Shown: positions 16,901-25,065 of the stretch, piece after piece
How positions within the stretch are numbered: position 1 is the stretch's first letter
Layout: every line of letters begins with the position of its first letter
Assembly (NCBI RefSeq): GCF_002844235.1
Contig: NZ_PGTS01000002.1
Location: 806,001-870,000 of the forward strand
Length of the DNA: 64,000 nt
Direction: 5' to 3'
DNA from: Thalassospira povalilytica
Lineage (GTDB): Bacteria > Pseudomonadota > Alphaproteobacteria > Rhodospirillales > Thalassospiraceae
The notes under the pieces: generated by a model
Database searches by the model: none
What the model saw: only the letters and a program-made list of their open reading frames with translations
What the model was told of the DNA's origin: nothing
Translations under genes and position numbers: made by a program

Positions 16901-18411
16901 TTAAGCGAAAATGTGTCATCAATTTCAGCAGAACCGTTGACCGCCATTTGCGGCGCAGTCAGCACCAGTTTGCCGACCGATATCCTCGAAAAATCCGGGT
17001 TGACCAGCGCATTGAGCGAAAGTTCCTGATCCGCACCCAAAAATGCGCCAAGATCGCTGTCCTGCCAGACGGTGCCCGACGTCGATGCATCAAGGTTTGC
17101 CGCAACCGGCCCGTCCCCATCAGATGCCGGCATATTGGCGCGCACTTGCATGCGTGCGATCGTCGAAACCGGTGTTGCAACATCCTGACCATCAATCGCA
17201 ACGACAAGACCGGGCATGGCAAGATCGCCATTGGCCTCGACCGACAGTGCAACCTGCCCCCAGCGTACCGCATCATCAAGCAGCCCGGACAAGGCCGGAT
17301 CAATATCACCATCCAGCCGTGCGGCAATCAGATTTTCGGCCAAATCAAGATGTGCACTTGCCGACAGATCAAGCACATCTGCCATCGCCACCGTGATGCG
17401 ATCAAGGGCAAGTTTTTGATCATCCGCATTGAATGCCCCGCCAATGCCAAGGGCAATATCCCCCCTTAGCGGTTCGGGCAAATCACCGGAAATACGGTCA
17501 AATGTCTGAACCCCGCCATCCAGCGAAAAGGCCAGAACATCGGATGACAATTGCACACCAACATCGCTGGCCAGCGCCGCATAACCGTCTGCGGTCAGTT
17601 CAAGTTTGCCGTTCCAGTCATCGGCCGGACCATCCCCGGCAAGCTTGATGCGTACATCGGGTGCAATATCGGGCGTCACCCCCGCAAGGGTCATGACCAC
17701 ACCTTCGCGGCCCAGTTCCCCGTCAATTCTGGCCGACAGTCGCTGTTTGGGACCATCAAAATCAAGATCGACATCAAGCTGATCGCTGCCACCATCAAGT
17801 GGCTGCAAATTCAGCGCAGCTGTCGCCGAAAGATTGGTGCCGATCGCGCCATTGGCCTTAAGGCTGTATAAAAATCCCTTGCCCGAAACCGGATCAACCA
17901 GCGCAATTTCGCGAAGATCAATCGCATCAACCGACACAGCAAGCGGCAAACTGAACCCGCCACCGTCATCTGGGGCTTCGTCATCGGGGGTATCGGGAAG
18001 ACTGCCATCAGGGAGCACGATGCTGGCGGTTTGCAAACCGACGTGATTGATTTGCAATTTCCCGCCCAAAAGGGCCAGTGGCGACCAGTCAAAATCGACC
18101 TGGTCAAGATCCAGGTGAAAGCCGTCTGCCGGGCGTTCCATTCGCAAGCCATCAAGTGTCAGCCCGGTCCACAAGCTGCCCTCAATCCGGCCAAGCTCAA
18201 ATGAACTGTCGGTCGCAGCCGAAACCGTTTCATTGATCATCGGCGTCAATGCGCGCAATACCGGTCCGGTCCCGGCAATCCCGACAACAGCAGCCACGGC
18301 AAGGACGGTACCACCAACACCAAACGCACCGTAACGCGCCCATTTCAGGGCTGGTGTACGGCGTTCATGTTCATGCGGCTTATTCTCTGACGGAAGTTCA
18401 GACCTGGTCAA
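13975..18411 (-). CDS. tamB: TamB, translocation and assembly module subunit (AsmA-like, DUF490)
   Basis: A 1478-residue envelope protein. A single N-terminal membrane helix (about 24-46) anchors it in the inner membrane. A very long series of beta repeats rich in Asp-Leu-Asp and Gly-Xaa-Leu patterns follows, as expected for the lipid-groove beta-taco of AsmA-like proteins. The conserved C-terminal TamB domain contains LSGTTDDPSIVGQL-like strands, PELVLTSVPSLPEDEILSQVLFG and a terminal YRLDY. Together with TamA it spans the periplasm in outer-membrane protein assembly or phospholipid traffic. Its ATG overlaps the tamA stop by four bases. Confidence 0.93.
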   Translation of the reverse strand: MTRSELPSENKPHEHERRTPALKWARYGAFGVGGTVLAVAAVVGIAGTGPVLRALTPMINETVSAATDSSFELGRIEGSLWTGLTLDGLRMERPADGFHLDLDQVDFDWSPLALLGGKLQINHVGLQTASIVLPDGSLPDTPDDEAPDDGGGFSLPLAVSVDAIDLREIALVDPVSGKGFLYSLKANGAIGTNLSATAALNLQPLDGGSDQLDVDLDFDGPKQRLSARIDGELGREGVVMTLAGVTPDIAPDVRIKLAGDGPADDWNGKLELTADGYAALASDVGVQLSSDVLAFSLDGGVQTFDRISGDLPEPLRGDIALGIGGAFNADDQKLALDRITVAMADVLDLSASAHLDLAENLIAARLDGDIDPALSGLLDDAVRWGQVALSVEANGDLAMPGLVVAIDGQDVATPVSTIARMQVRANMPASDGDGPVAANLDASTSGTVWQDSDLGAFLGADQELSLNALVNPDFSRISVGKLVLTAPQMAVNGSAEIDDTFSLNGAKLVGDVADLSIFAPISGLDLGGQGKVTLDNLSWSEQDGLKSDVTVSGTQTTFGISDLDRIVGPSPTISGKVALLPNLDLMVDLDAVNAATINGPIKVDITNEFERLAVTADLDVAPGTVPPDIGVTIAPAKLSVRLDGDIAAPPGQIDLRVPNVKAGGQRIDNVVLSSRMSWSDQAVLALRNSGSFNLGKHAYDIAANVRLPENDLLISDILLRGEFLDLGGELVLPGYAVPMRGSLELTKLDAEMLGDFGGPFANGTISGDIGFVPEDGRQTVTLSALAKGLRIDQQPDGNPAMIENVNIAATIRDAFAQPDIKADIDGKDIVFSPIAIDDVTVGIMGGLDAFDVTMNTTGFYQGNVPMSADLAANIGLGDDIRVVADKFDFALSDQTIKLRRPLQFVMAANGQQNLDADVTVGSGHLVATVAQEAGQKSIAGDLSLDDVDLGPWGRIAGYDGLSGVANLSANLRETKGTLPVAAVKGRISGITANTVKDMEPFEMVLNLDLAKGILNGTANLGNRDVKILSAQGTVPLAVSVLAQNFSPDLAAPVSASVRMNGEIAEFWPYVPAPDHQVSGTINLELDVVGTLDDIGWKGNLGLSDGHYENLVYGTILEQVTLAGEFDQNGLSIPSITATDGGNGKLDASVDLTVKDGGEAAYDVTATLRNFALSRVDELQFWADVDTKVTGNQESADIESTVTVQRGEVDLSLALPESVPTIEVANLPDEEEKEEARKAAEKDNGFSGNLDVTVDIPGRLFVRGKGLDSEWGGRLEISGTTDDPSIVGQLSALRGQLDIIGKTFVIKDSKITFAGGSPPDPMLDIKGVYTTADLEVTAGFQGPSSDPELVLTSVPSLPEDEILSQVLFGKSQGSLSAVEAVQLASAVNELSGGGSGLDVVGSVRRFIGADVLQVGGGENGPEVKVGKYLTKGVYVGTKAGSTPGSSGVEVEIEVTPNISVTSETTEIDSKAGVQYRLDY

Positions 18412-20486
18412 AATGCCTGCCCCAGACTGATATAGAATTGATAGTCATCATCGACGTTTTCACGCTTATCAAGTGGCACGGCAACGTCAAAGCGCAATGG
18501 CCCGACGGCGGTGTAATACCGGAAACCGAGACCGGCCGCCCATAACAGGGAAATGTCTTCGGGTTCGCTGCGTGCATAGACATTGCCGCCCTCGACAAAC
18601 GGCACAACGCCGAAACTTTCGGTGACCCGGGCACGGAATTCAAAACCGAGTTCAAGAACCGAACGCCCGCCAAGCGGATCATGATCATCATCAAGGGGGC
18701 CGACTTTCTGATATTCATAACCACGGATCGACCCGCCGCCACCGGAATAATAGCGTTTGTTCGATGGCAAATTGCCGCGTTCCTCACCAATGATTGTCCC
18801 GGTCCGCGCCCGTGCGGCCAAAACATAATCCCCGTCATCATCAATCGAAAGATATTGCGACCCGGACAGCGACACCGATGTGAAATTGGTATCATGGTCG
18901 GTCAGCCCCATATAGGGCGACACATTGATTTCAAACCGCGTTCCGCGCGTGGGATCAAGCGGATTGTCCGTATTGTCATGGCGCAGGATACCGCGCAAAC
19001 CGGCAAGGTAGAATTCCTCGTTCGGGGAATCCGACCCGGTCAGGTCGGAATATTCCGCCGTCACGCCAAGGGTCGTCGACCAGTTTTCACCAAGTGGACG
19101 TTCGACACCGACAAAACTGTCAACCGTTGCCCCCTGATAGGCATCGGTATCGTTGTTTTTTGCATTCGCCTCGGCCACCAGGGCCTGTTTGCGTTGCAGG
19201 AATTGCGGCTTTTTGAATTCCGCACTTAGACCCTGTTCAAGGCTTGAGGCATCGGCGCCAAGCCGCAACCTTTCACCGGCACCGAATAGGTTTCGATGCT
19301 CCCAGAATGCGTTGGCGCCCGGACCATCCGCGGTCGAAAAATCAACGCCGCCGCCGATTGACCGCATTTTGCGTTCGACCACATTGATTTCGACGGGGAT
19401 CTCGCCGCTTTCGCCCACCGGGCCTGCGACCTTGACGATCACACTGTCAAACAGGTTGGTCTGCGCCAGATCGCGCCGCGTTTCGCGCACCCGTTCAGGA
19501 CTGTATTGCTCGCCGGCCCGCCAACTGCGATATCCCGCGATGAAATCCTGATCGACCTCGTCGGCACCATTGACCGTAACCGCGCCGAAATTGGCCTTTG
19601 GCCCGGTTTCAAAGGCATATTTGATCGAAATGGTTTTCTGTGCGGTATCGGCCATTACCGTGCGCTTGGTCGCCTTGACCAGCGGATAGCCCTGATCACG
19701 CAGGATATCGACACCGAATTGTTCACCAAGAATGATCGGTTCTGCAGTGGCGCGCTGACCGATTTGCAGGCGGGTTCTTTCAAGTTCGGCATCGGTTGCC
19801 GGGCGTTCGACGACTTCGTCCGGGCGCACAATCACCAGGTCAACCGACGCAATCAGATATGGCGCACCGGTATCGATCATATAGGTCAGAACAAGCGGTG
19901 TGGGTGCGCCATCGCCATTCTCACCATTATTACCGTTATCACCGTTTGCACCATTGTCGCGGTGATCAGCTTCATCAACCGTGTCTTGCGACGCGGTGCC
20001 ATTCACCGTGTCATTTGCGGTGACATCGTCATTTTCATTATTCTCGCTGCCCGCCGGATTGCCGTTTTCTTCGACGGGCGCGTCATCACCGGTTTTTTCG
20101 GTGATCTCGAACGTGATCTGGCCGTCATAGAATCCGTTGGATCGCAGAACCGCCTGGAACCGTTCAACATCATCTTCGGCCCGGCGTTGCAGTCCGGCAC
20201 GCGATGCGGTCGGGCGTGACTGCAACCGGCGCGCGGTACTGACCGCGTTCAATGCCTCGATCAGCTGTTCTTCATGATCGTCAATGCCGGTCAGTTCCAC
20301 CTCATAGGGGATGGTGGTGCGCAGATCAGCCGGGGCTTGTGATTCGCCATTGCCAAACCCGAAATCCAGCCCGCCAATTCCTTCGTCAGATGAGCACGCA
20401 GCCAGCATCGTTCCCGCCATCAATAGCGGAACGATCGCAGCAGATCGCCCATATGATCCAAATTTGCGGCGGATGCGGCTTGTCAA
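18408..20486 (-). CDS. tamA: TamA, Omp85-family outer-membrane assembly protein
   Basis: A 692-residue Omp85 protein: POTRA repeats in the first half, then a C-terminal 16-strand barrel with the family RGYEYQKVGPLDDDHDPLGG and GGGSIRGYE (lid-lock type) motifs, ending in Phe (SLGQAF) as outer-membrane barrels do. Two oddities: the N-terminus ends in a lipobox-like LLMAGTMLAAC (Cys31), unusual for TamA, and residues about 133-195 are an Asp/Asn/Gly/Glu-rich low-complexity insert within the POTRA region. The only good start is TTG at 20486, preceded by AAGGGA; the next Met is at residue 24, inside the signal. Co-transcribed with tamB. Confidence 0.9.
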   Translation of the reverse strand: MTSRIRRKFGSYGRSAAIVPLLMAGTMLAACSSDEGIGGLDFGFGNGESQAPADLRTTIPYEVELTGIDDHEEQLIEALNAVSTARRLQSRPTASRAGLQRRAEDDVERFQAVLRSNGFYDGQITFEITEKTGDDAPVEENGNPAGSENNENDDVTANDTVNGTASQDTVDEADHRDNGANGDNGNNGENGDGAPTPLVLTYMIDTGAPYLIASVDLVIVRPDEVVERPATDAELERTRLQIGQRATAEPIILGEQFGVDILRDQGYPLVKATKRTVMADTAQKTISIKYAFETGPKANFGAVTVNGADEVDQDFIAGYRSWRAGEQYSPERVRETRRDLAQTNLFDSVIVKVAGPVGESGEIPVEINVVERKMRSIGGGVDFSTADGPGANAFWEHRNLFGAGERLRLGADASSLEQGLSAEFKKPQFLQRKQALVAEANAKNNDTDAYQGATVDSFVGVERPLGENWSTTLGVTAEYSDLTGSDSPNEEFYLAGLRGILRHDNTDNPLDPTRGTRFEINVSPYMGLTDHDTNFTSVSLSGSQYLSIDDDGDYVLAARARTGTIIGEERGNLPSNKRYYSGGGGSIRGYEYQKVGPLDDDHDPLGGRSVLELGFEFRARVTESFGVVPFVEGGNVYARSEPEDISLLWAAGLGFRYYTAVGPLRFDVAVPLDKRENVDDDYQFYISLGQAF

Positions 20487-20787
20487 ACGTCATATCCCTT
20501 GTGCTTTGTGTCCGGTCAGGTGACGCCAGTTAACATCGTTTGGCGTTCTTTTATACCCTTTGATCCCATCAGGGATTGTTGCAAACAGAATTGTTGTTAT
20601 TTTCAAAACAGCGAACTGAAAACACCATATTTTCATTCATCTTACAGGTCGAGTGTCACCAGTGCCACTTCCCATGAAAAAATGGCATGGCTGTGAACAA
20701 TATTCGCACTTGTGAGCTTTTTGGTTTGAGCGTACCGGGAGTTGCGCGCAACATATGCATCACATCCAATCGCAGGAGGTCCGTCTC
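20487..20787. other. Intergenic region between divergent tamA and the GNAT-RimK gene
   Basis: About 300 AT-richer bases with no convincing gene. It must hold both promoters. The only structure I can point to is a short imperfect inverted repeat, CCATG...CATGG, at 20672-20690. Confidence 0.5.
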
Positions 20788-22758
20788 GTGGCTTCGACCC
20801 AGACCAATACCGTCATTATTCGCAACGCAGTACGTGCCGACCTTGATGGGCTTTGCGCCCTTGAGAACGCCAATTTTCAAAGCGACCTGATTTCGCGCGC
20901 CTCTTTTTCGCGCTTCTTGCGTCAGGCATCTGCGCGTCTGCTTGTTGCGGATGCCGGCGATGCCGACAAACCGGCCATTGTCGGATACGGATTGCTGCTG
21001 TTGCGGGCCAATGCGGTCGTCGCCCGGATTTATTCGCTTGCGATTTCACAGGAATGGCGCGGCAAAGGTCTTGGCACACAGCTTCTGGCGGGGCTTGAGA
21101 ATCTGGCAATGGATGCCGGTTGCCATCGTATGCGCCTTGAAGTGCGGGTTCAAAACGACACCGCGCGCAATCTGTATGAGCGCCACGGCTATCAGAAGGT
21201 CGCCGATCTTCCGGGCTATTACGAAGATGGCGGTGATGGCATTCGCCTTGAACATGCGCTCTATGACGGTCAGACCGATGTTACCCCGGCGGTTGCCACC
21301 GGTGCGCCGCTGATCCTTGTTGATCGCCTGTCCGATCAGCGTTTTGCTGTTTCGGGTGCGCGCGTCATGCGGGTGCGCGACTATCTTGCGCTTGATCACG
21401 GGGTGCGCAACCGCCGTGTGATCAACCTGTGCCAATCCTATGAATATCTGTCGCGCGGCTATTATTGCAGTCTTCTGGCTGCTGCGCGTGCCGAACGTGT
21501 CATTCCCGAGGCCGATGTGCTTCTCGACCTTAACTGGAAACGTCTTCAGAAAACCGCGCGTTCGGAACTCAGCCCGCAGATCATTGATGCGCTGGCAAAA
21601 TCGGGCCATGGCCCGGAACAGGCACCGGACCATATTGATGTCTATTTCGGACGCACCGCCGACAAACGGTTCCGCCAGATCGCCGAACGGGCGTTTGACC
21701 AGTTCCGCTGCCCGATCCTGCGCCTGCATCTGAACAAGCAGGACCGCAAGATTTTGCGCGAAATCGAAGCCCCGTCCCTGGGTCAGCTTGATGACAGCAA
21801 CCTTGCCGAATTTGAAGCAGCCCTTCGCGCCTATTTGCGCGGACGTGTGCGCAAGCAGGGCAACGTCACCCCACCGACCGCCCTGGTCGCGATCCTGCAT
21901 GACCCGGACGAAGTTTTGCCGCCGTCAGACAAGGAAGCATTGGCAAACTTTGTTCAGGCCGCATCCGATCTTGGCGCCAAGGCCGAACTGATCACGGCCA
22001 AGGATTTCCATCATCTTTCGGAATTTGATGCCCTTTTGATCCGCGAAACAACGGCCCTTGATCACCACACCTATCGCTTTGCCAAACGCGCGGTAAAGGA
22101 AGGCATTCCGGTGATTGATGATCCGGACTCGATGTTGCGTTGTACCAACAAGGTCTATCTGGCCGAGTTGCTGCGCACCCATCGTATCCCTGCCCCGAAA
22201 AGTGCGATTTTTGACAAGCGCCGCATTGCCGAAATCGGTCAGCAATTCAGCTTCCCGTCGGTTCTTAAAGTGCCGGATGGCTGCTTCTCGCGCGGGGTGC
22301 GCAAGGTGAAATCCCCCGAACACCTTAATGAAGTCGCGACCGAGATGTTCAAGAACTCGGAACTTCTGGTCATTCAGGAATATGTCGAAACGACATTTGA
22401 CTGGCGTATCGGTGTTTTGGGCGGCGAGCCGATCTTTGCCAGCCGCTATTTCATGGCGCCGGGCCATTGGCAGATCGTCAAACATGAAGATGATGGCAAA
22501 AGTTTCGAGGAAGGCGGGTTTGAAACCGTGGCCGTCGAAGACGCGCCTGCCGATATCGTTGCAACCGCCCTTGCCGCGGCCCGCCTGATGGGCGATGGCC
22601 TTTATGGTGTGGATGTCAAGGAAACCCCGCATGGCCCGATGGTGATCGAGGTTAATGACAACCCCAATGTCGATGCCGGGGTCGAGGACGTGGTTCTGGG
22701 CATGGAGCTATATCGCCGCATCATTGCGCATCTTCTGGGCAAGATTGCCCGCCCCTGA
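20788..22758 (+). CDS. GNAT acetyltransferase fused to RimK-like ATP-grasp ligase
   Basis: A 656-residue three-part protein. Residues about 8-160 form a GNAT domain with the acetyl-CoA loop QEWRGKGLGTQLL and NLYERHGYQKV. The middle (about 170-320) resembles the RimK-like ATP-grasp N-terminal domain, with RDYLALDHGVRNRRVINLCQ and SRGYYCSLLAAARAERVIP. The C-terminal third is ATP-grasp: FPSVLKVPDGCFSRGV, LLVIQEYVETTFDWRIGVL and the metal-binding GVDVKE and VIEVNDNPN motifs. RimK relatives ligate an amino acid to a carboxylate, as in glutamate tailing. GTG at 20788 follows AGGAGG with eight-base spacing and is preferred over ATG 20755. It converges with a GNAT-C39 peptidase. Confidence 0.88.
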   Translation: MASTQTNTVIIRNAVRADLDGLCALENANFQSDLISRASFSRFLRQASARLLVADAGDADKPAIVGYGLLLLRANAVVARIYSLAISQEWRGKGLGTQLLAGLENLAMDAGCHRMRLEVRVQNDTARNLYERHGYQKVADLPGYYEDGGDGIRLEHALYDGQTDVTPAVATGAPLILVDRLSDQRFAVSGARVMRVRDYLALDHGVRNRRVINLCQSYEYLSRGYYCSLLAAARAERVIPEADVLLDLNWKRLQKTARSELSPQIIDALAKSGHGPEQAPDHIDVYFGRTADKRFRQIAERAFDQFRCPILRLHLNKQDRKILREIEAPSLGQLDDSNLAEFEAALRAYLRGRVRKQGNVTPPTALVAILHDPDEVLPPSDKEALANFVQAASDLGAKAELITAKDFHHLSEFDALLIRETTALDHHTYRFAKRAVKEGIPVIDDPDSMLRCTNKVYLAELLRTHRIPAPKSAIFDKRRIAEIGQQFSFPSVLKVPDGCFSRGVRKVKSPEHLNEVATEMFKNSELLVIQEYVETTFDWRIGVLGGEPIFASRYFMAPGHWQIVKHEDDGKSFEEGGFETVAVEDAPADIVATALAAARLMGDGLYGVDVKETPHGPMVIEVNDNPNVDAGVEDVVLGMELYRRIIAHLLGKIARP

Positions 22759-22774
22759 ATTCTCAATCGCACAA

Positions 22775-22805
22775 TAAAAAAGGCCGGGTTTACCCGGCCT
22801 TTTTG
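22775..22805. terminator. Bidirectional terminator overlapping the 3' end of the C39 gene
   Basis: Stem AAAAAGGCCGGGT / ACCCGGCCTTTTT with a two-base loop, between the convergent ligase and peptidase genes. The last codons and stop of the minus-strand peptidase gene (22790) lie inside the stem. Confidence 0.85.
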
Positions 22806-23956
22806 TCTATGAAGACGGCGGCTTGCAGTTTGTCACGCCCGTATCTTGCCATCAGATCAAACTCGTTGCGCAGGATCGGCACCGACAAACAATCACTGCC
22901 ATTAAACGGTTCGTGATCATCGCCGATATCGGGATCACTCACATAGACAAACCGGTCATCAAAGCCCGACACCACGACCCAATGCGGGATCTTGTCACCG
23001 TAAATGCGGTACTGGCTGATCAGGACCAGCGCCATCTTGCCCTGTTTGGCGCGTTCTTCGATTTCGGCCACGCCAAACGGTCCGGTCGTCACCGCAATGC
23101 CGGCATCCTGGGCCTGACGAGCAAAATCATAATGCACCAGTTCGACCACTTCGCGGTTTTTGGGTTTGCGCACCGTATCAACAAAAAGCGGCCCGTCGCG
23201 ACTGCTTAGCACCTCGGCACCAAATCCGCGACGATTGGCCGCCAATGCCAGTCCCAGCGGACCACATCCGCCATGACCCGATGTCATGAACACGGTGGTT
23301 GCTTCGCGCCACAGGGCAATTTCCAGATTGCGATCAAGTTCAAGTGACGGATCAAGCGCATTCATCGCCATCATCAGGGCCGCCGGGCCGCAGGTAAATG
23401 GCAATGTCTGGTGATAGAAATGAATGGGGGATGGCAGACGCAAGGCATTGGGCACCAATACCTTTTCCATGCGCAACGCGTCGGAATGATCGGGGTAATA
23501 ATCCGGATAAAGCGCAAATTCGCGGTAACCCGCCGCATGAAACAGCGAAATGGCGCGATCATTTTTCTGACTGACTTCCAGACGCAGGATCGGCGCGCCG
23601 AAATCAAGGCTGAGTTCTTCGGCCCGGATGATCAATTGCTGCCCGATCCCCTGCCCGCGCCATTGCGGCGATACCGCCAGGGAATAAAGACGGGCAAGCG
23701 CGACATTGCGCCGGAAAATCACCAGCGCATAGCCAACCACGCCATCATCGGTGCAGGCAACGCACAGACGCGCGGTTTCGCTTCCGACAAAGCGTTTGAA
23801 TGCGCGCCGGTTCAGCCGGTCAATTTCAAAGGATTGATCTTCAATTTCGCACAGCGCATCAATGTCGCCAGGCACGGCCAACCGGATATCAATTTTGGCC
23901 TTTTCACGCGTATTCAAAGTCACACCCACAGCAGAAAATCTGACACACGGTATCAT
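22790..23956 (-). CDS. GNAT acetyltransferase fused to C39-like cysteine peptidase
   Basis: A 388-residue two-domain protein. Residues about 22-165 are a GNAT domain (SPQWRGQGIGQQLI acetyl-CoA loop, FHAAGY) very similar in layout to that of the convergent ligase. Residues about 178-385 are a C39-like papain-fold peptidase: Gln183 (oxyanion), Cys189 in TCGPAALMMAM, His325 in PHWVVVSG and Asp341 in SDPD form the expected catalytic set. There is no signal peptide, membrane segment or ABC domain, so it is a stand-alone cytosolic enzyme. Likely partner of the ATP-grasp ligase in making, trimming or reversing a peptide modification. ATG at 23956 has AGGA close upstream. Confidence 0.86.
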   Translation of the reverse strand: MIPCVRFSAVGVTLNTREKAKIDIRLAVPGDIDALCEIEDQSFEIDRLNRRAFKRFVGSETARLCVACTDDGVVGYALVIFRRNVALARLYSLAVSPQWRGQGIGQQLIIRAEELSLDFGAPILRLEVSQKNDRAISLFHAAGYREFALYPDYYPDHSDALRMEKVLVPNALRLPSPIHFYHQTLPFTCGPAALMMAMNALDPSLELDRNLEIALWREATTVFMTSGHGGCGPLGLALAANRRGFGAEVLSSRDGPLFVDTVRKPKNREVVELVHYDFARQAQDAGIAVTTGPFGVAEIEERAKQGKMALVLISQYRIYGDKIPHWVVVSGFDDRFVYVSDPDIGDDHEPFNGSDCLSVPILRNEFDLMARYGRDKLQAAVFIDKKAG

Positions 23957-24079
23957 ACCGTCCTGTCATATCGACATGATTTGCAAAAATGCGATAGTGC
24001 AATTTTGGCAGGCGTGCCGCGCATTTATGCGATGGGGACCGTTCCCATCTCACAAATTTCAATAAACGGACAGCCGCAC

Positions 24080-24493
24080 TTAGGCGCGCGCAGCAATGCG
24101 CGGCAATAGCGGCGACATGTCATAACCGGCATCAGATGCCGATTTGATAATGTCCTGAACCGGCAGATTTCCGGCATTGGCCAGCGACCACAGGATCGTG
24201 CAACGCGTGCCGGTCCGGCAATAGGCAAAGATCGGCTTTTCCGCCGCGGCAAGATTGGCGGCAAATGCGTCGGCATCGGCGTCCGAGACATTGCCACTTG
24301 CGACCGGCTGGAAAATTGCCTTGATGCCGGCGGCTTCGGCCTTGGCGGCAATCTCGGCAAAGGATGGCTGGCCCGGGTCTTCATTATCCGGGCGGTTACA
24401 GATGATGGTCTTGTAACCGGCCTTGGCAATCTCGTCGATCGCATCAAGTGGCAATTGCGGGGATACCGTCAGGTCGTCGCTCAGGCGTTTCAT
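24080..24493 (-). CDS. TIGR01244-type sulfurtransferase / beta-lactamase hydrolase-like phosphatase-fold protein
   Basis: A 137-residue DUF442 protein with a cysteine phosphatase-like fold. The loop YCRTGTRC places Cys92 and Arg97 in the C-x4-R arrangement of this family, which occurs fused to persulfide dioxygenases and is linked to sulfide or persulfide handling; activity of stand-alone members is not firmly known. The start MKRLSDDLTVSPQL matches the family's N-terminus. It lies 162 bases downstream of a DUF2892 gene on the same strand, and an FNR box lies upstream of that pair. Confidence 0.85.
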   Translation of the reverse strand: MKRLSDDLTVSPQLPLDAIDEIAKAGYKTIICNRPDNEDPGQPSFAEIAAKAEAAGIKAIFQPVASGNVSDADADAFAANLAAAEKPIFAYCRTGTRCTILWSLANAGNLPVQDIIKSASDAGYDMSPLLPRIAARA

Positions 24494-24655
24494 TTTTCTG
24501 TTCCGTTATGTCTTGCCGATGGCGTACCGCAATCTGCCCGTCAAAACGGACATGTGCAGAACACCTTAACTGATACGGATGCCACTATAGCGCGGTCGTT
24601 GCAACCGCTTGAACAGAAAATTGTCATGTGCAGACGACTGACAGCAACCCGCACG

Positions 24656-24880
24656 TTATTTCGAAAGCGGACAGGTCCGAACACCCAGCAACAGATAAAG
24701 CGGGCAAAACCGGAAGGCCGCCGTCAATAACATGACAATCCCGGCTGCAACCATTACCCAGCCGAATGTCCCATAGGCCACCATCCCCTGTTCGGGTGTT
24801 GCCATAATCAGCGGCAAGGCAATCAGAAACGCACCGACACAGGCACGCAATACACGATCAATCATCCCGACATTTGCCAT
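24656..24880 (-). CDS. DUF2892 (YgaP transmembrane-like) protein
   Basis: A 74-residue inner-membrane protein. NVGMIDRVLRACVGAFLI is the characteristic DUF2892 opening, followed by two hydrophobic helices and a CPLYLLLGVRTCPLS end with two cysteines. The same module is the membrane part of the YgaP rhodanese, so a sulfur-transfer role with the downstream sulfurtransferase is plausible. The start at 24880 has a strong AAGGAGG. An excellent TATAAT at 24920-24925 and an FNR box centred at 24952 lie upstream, pointing to oxygen-responsive expression. Confidence 0.85.
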   Translation of the reverse strand: MANVGMIDRVLRACVGAFLIALPLIMATPEQGMVAYGTFGWVMVAAGIVMLLTAAFRFCPLYLLLGVRTCPLSK

Positions 24881-24919
24881 GACATCCTCCTTGGGCCGTC
24901 GCTGTAAGATCACACAAGC

Positions 24920-24959
24920 ATTATATCATTATGTATTGATTTACATTGATAATGATCAA
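24920..24959 (-). promoter_or_regulatory. Predicted FNR/CRP-family class II promoter
   Basis: TTGAT-AATG-ATCAA at 24946-24959 is a perfect FNR/Anr consensus. On the minus strand a perfect TATAAT lies at 24925-24920, which would put transcription start near 24912 and the FNR box centre about 40-41 bases upstream, the class II activation distance. It drives the DUF2892 gene and perhaps the sulfurtransferase gene. The box is also about 113 bases upstream of the divergent TenA-like gene. Confidence 0.7.
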
Positions 24960-25065
24960 TTGGCGGCCAATTCGAAGACATGTGATTTGGATTATTGCCC
25001 TTGTATGAGCGGCATGTAAAAAGGGGAAAAATCAAAACACATCAAAACACATCAGGAACCGTGCC

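Noticed and set aside
19506-20219. 237-codon plus-strand frame opposite tamA
   Set aside because: Shadow of the POTRA region and acidic insert of TamA; Ile/Arg-rich with no signal or motif.
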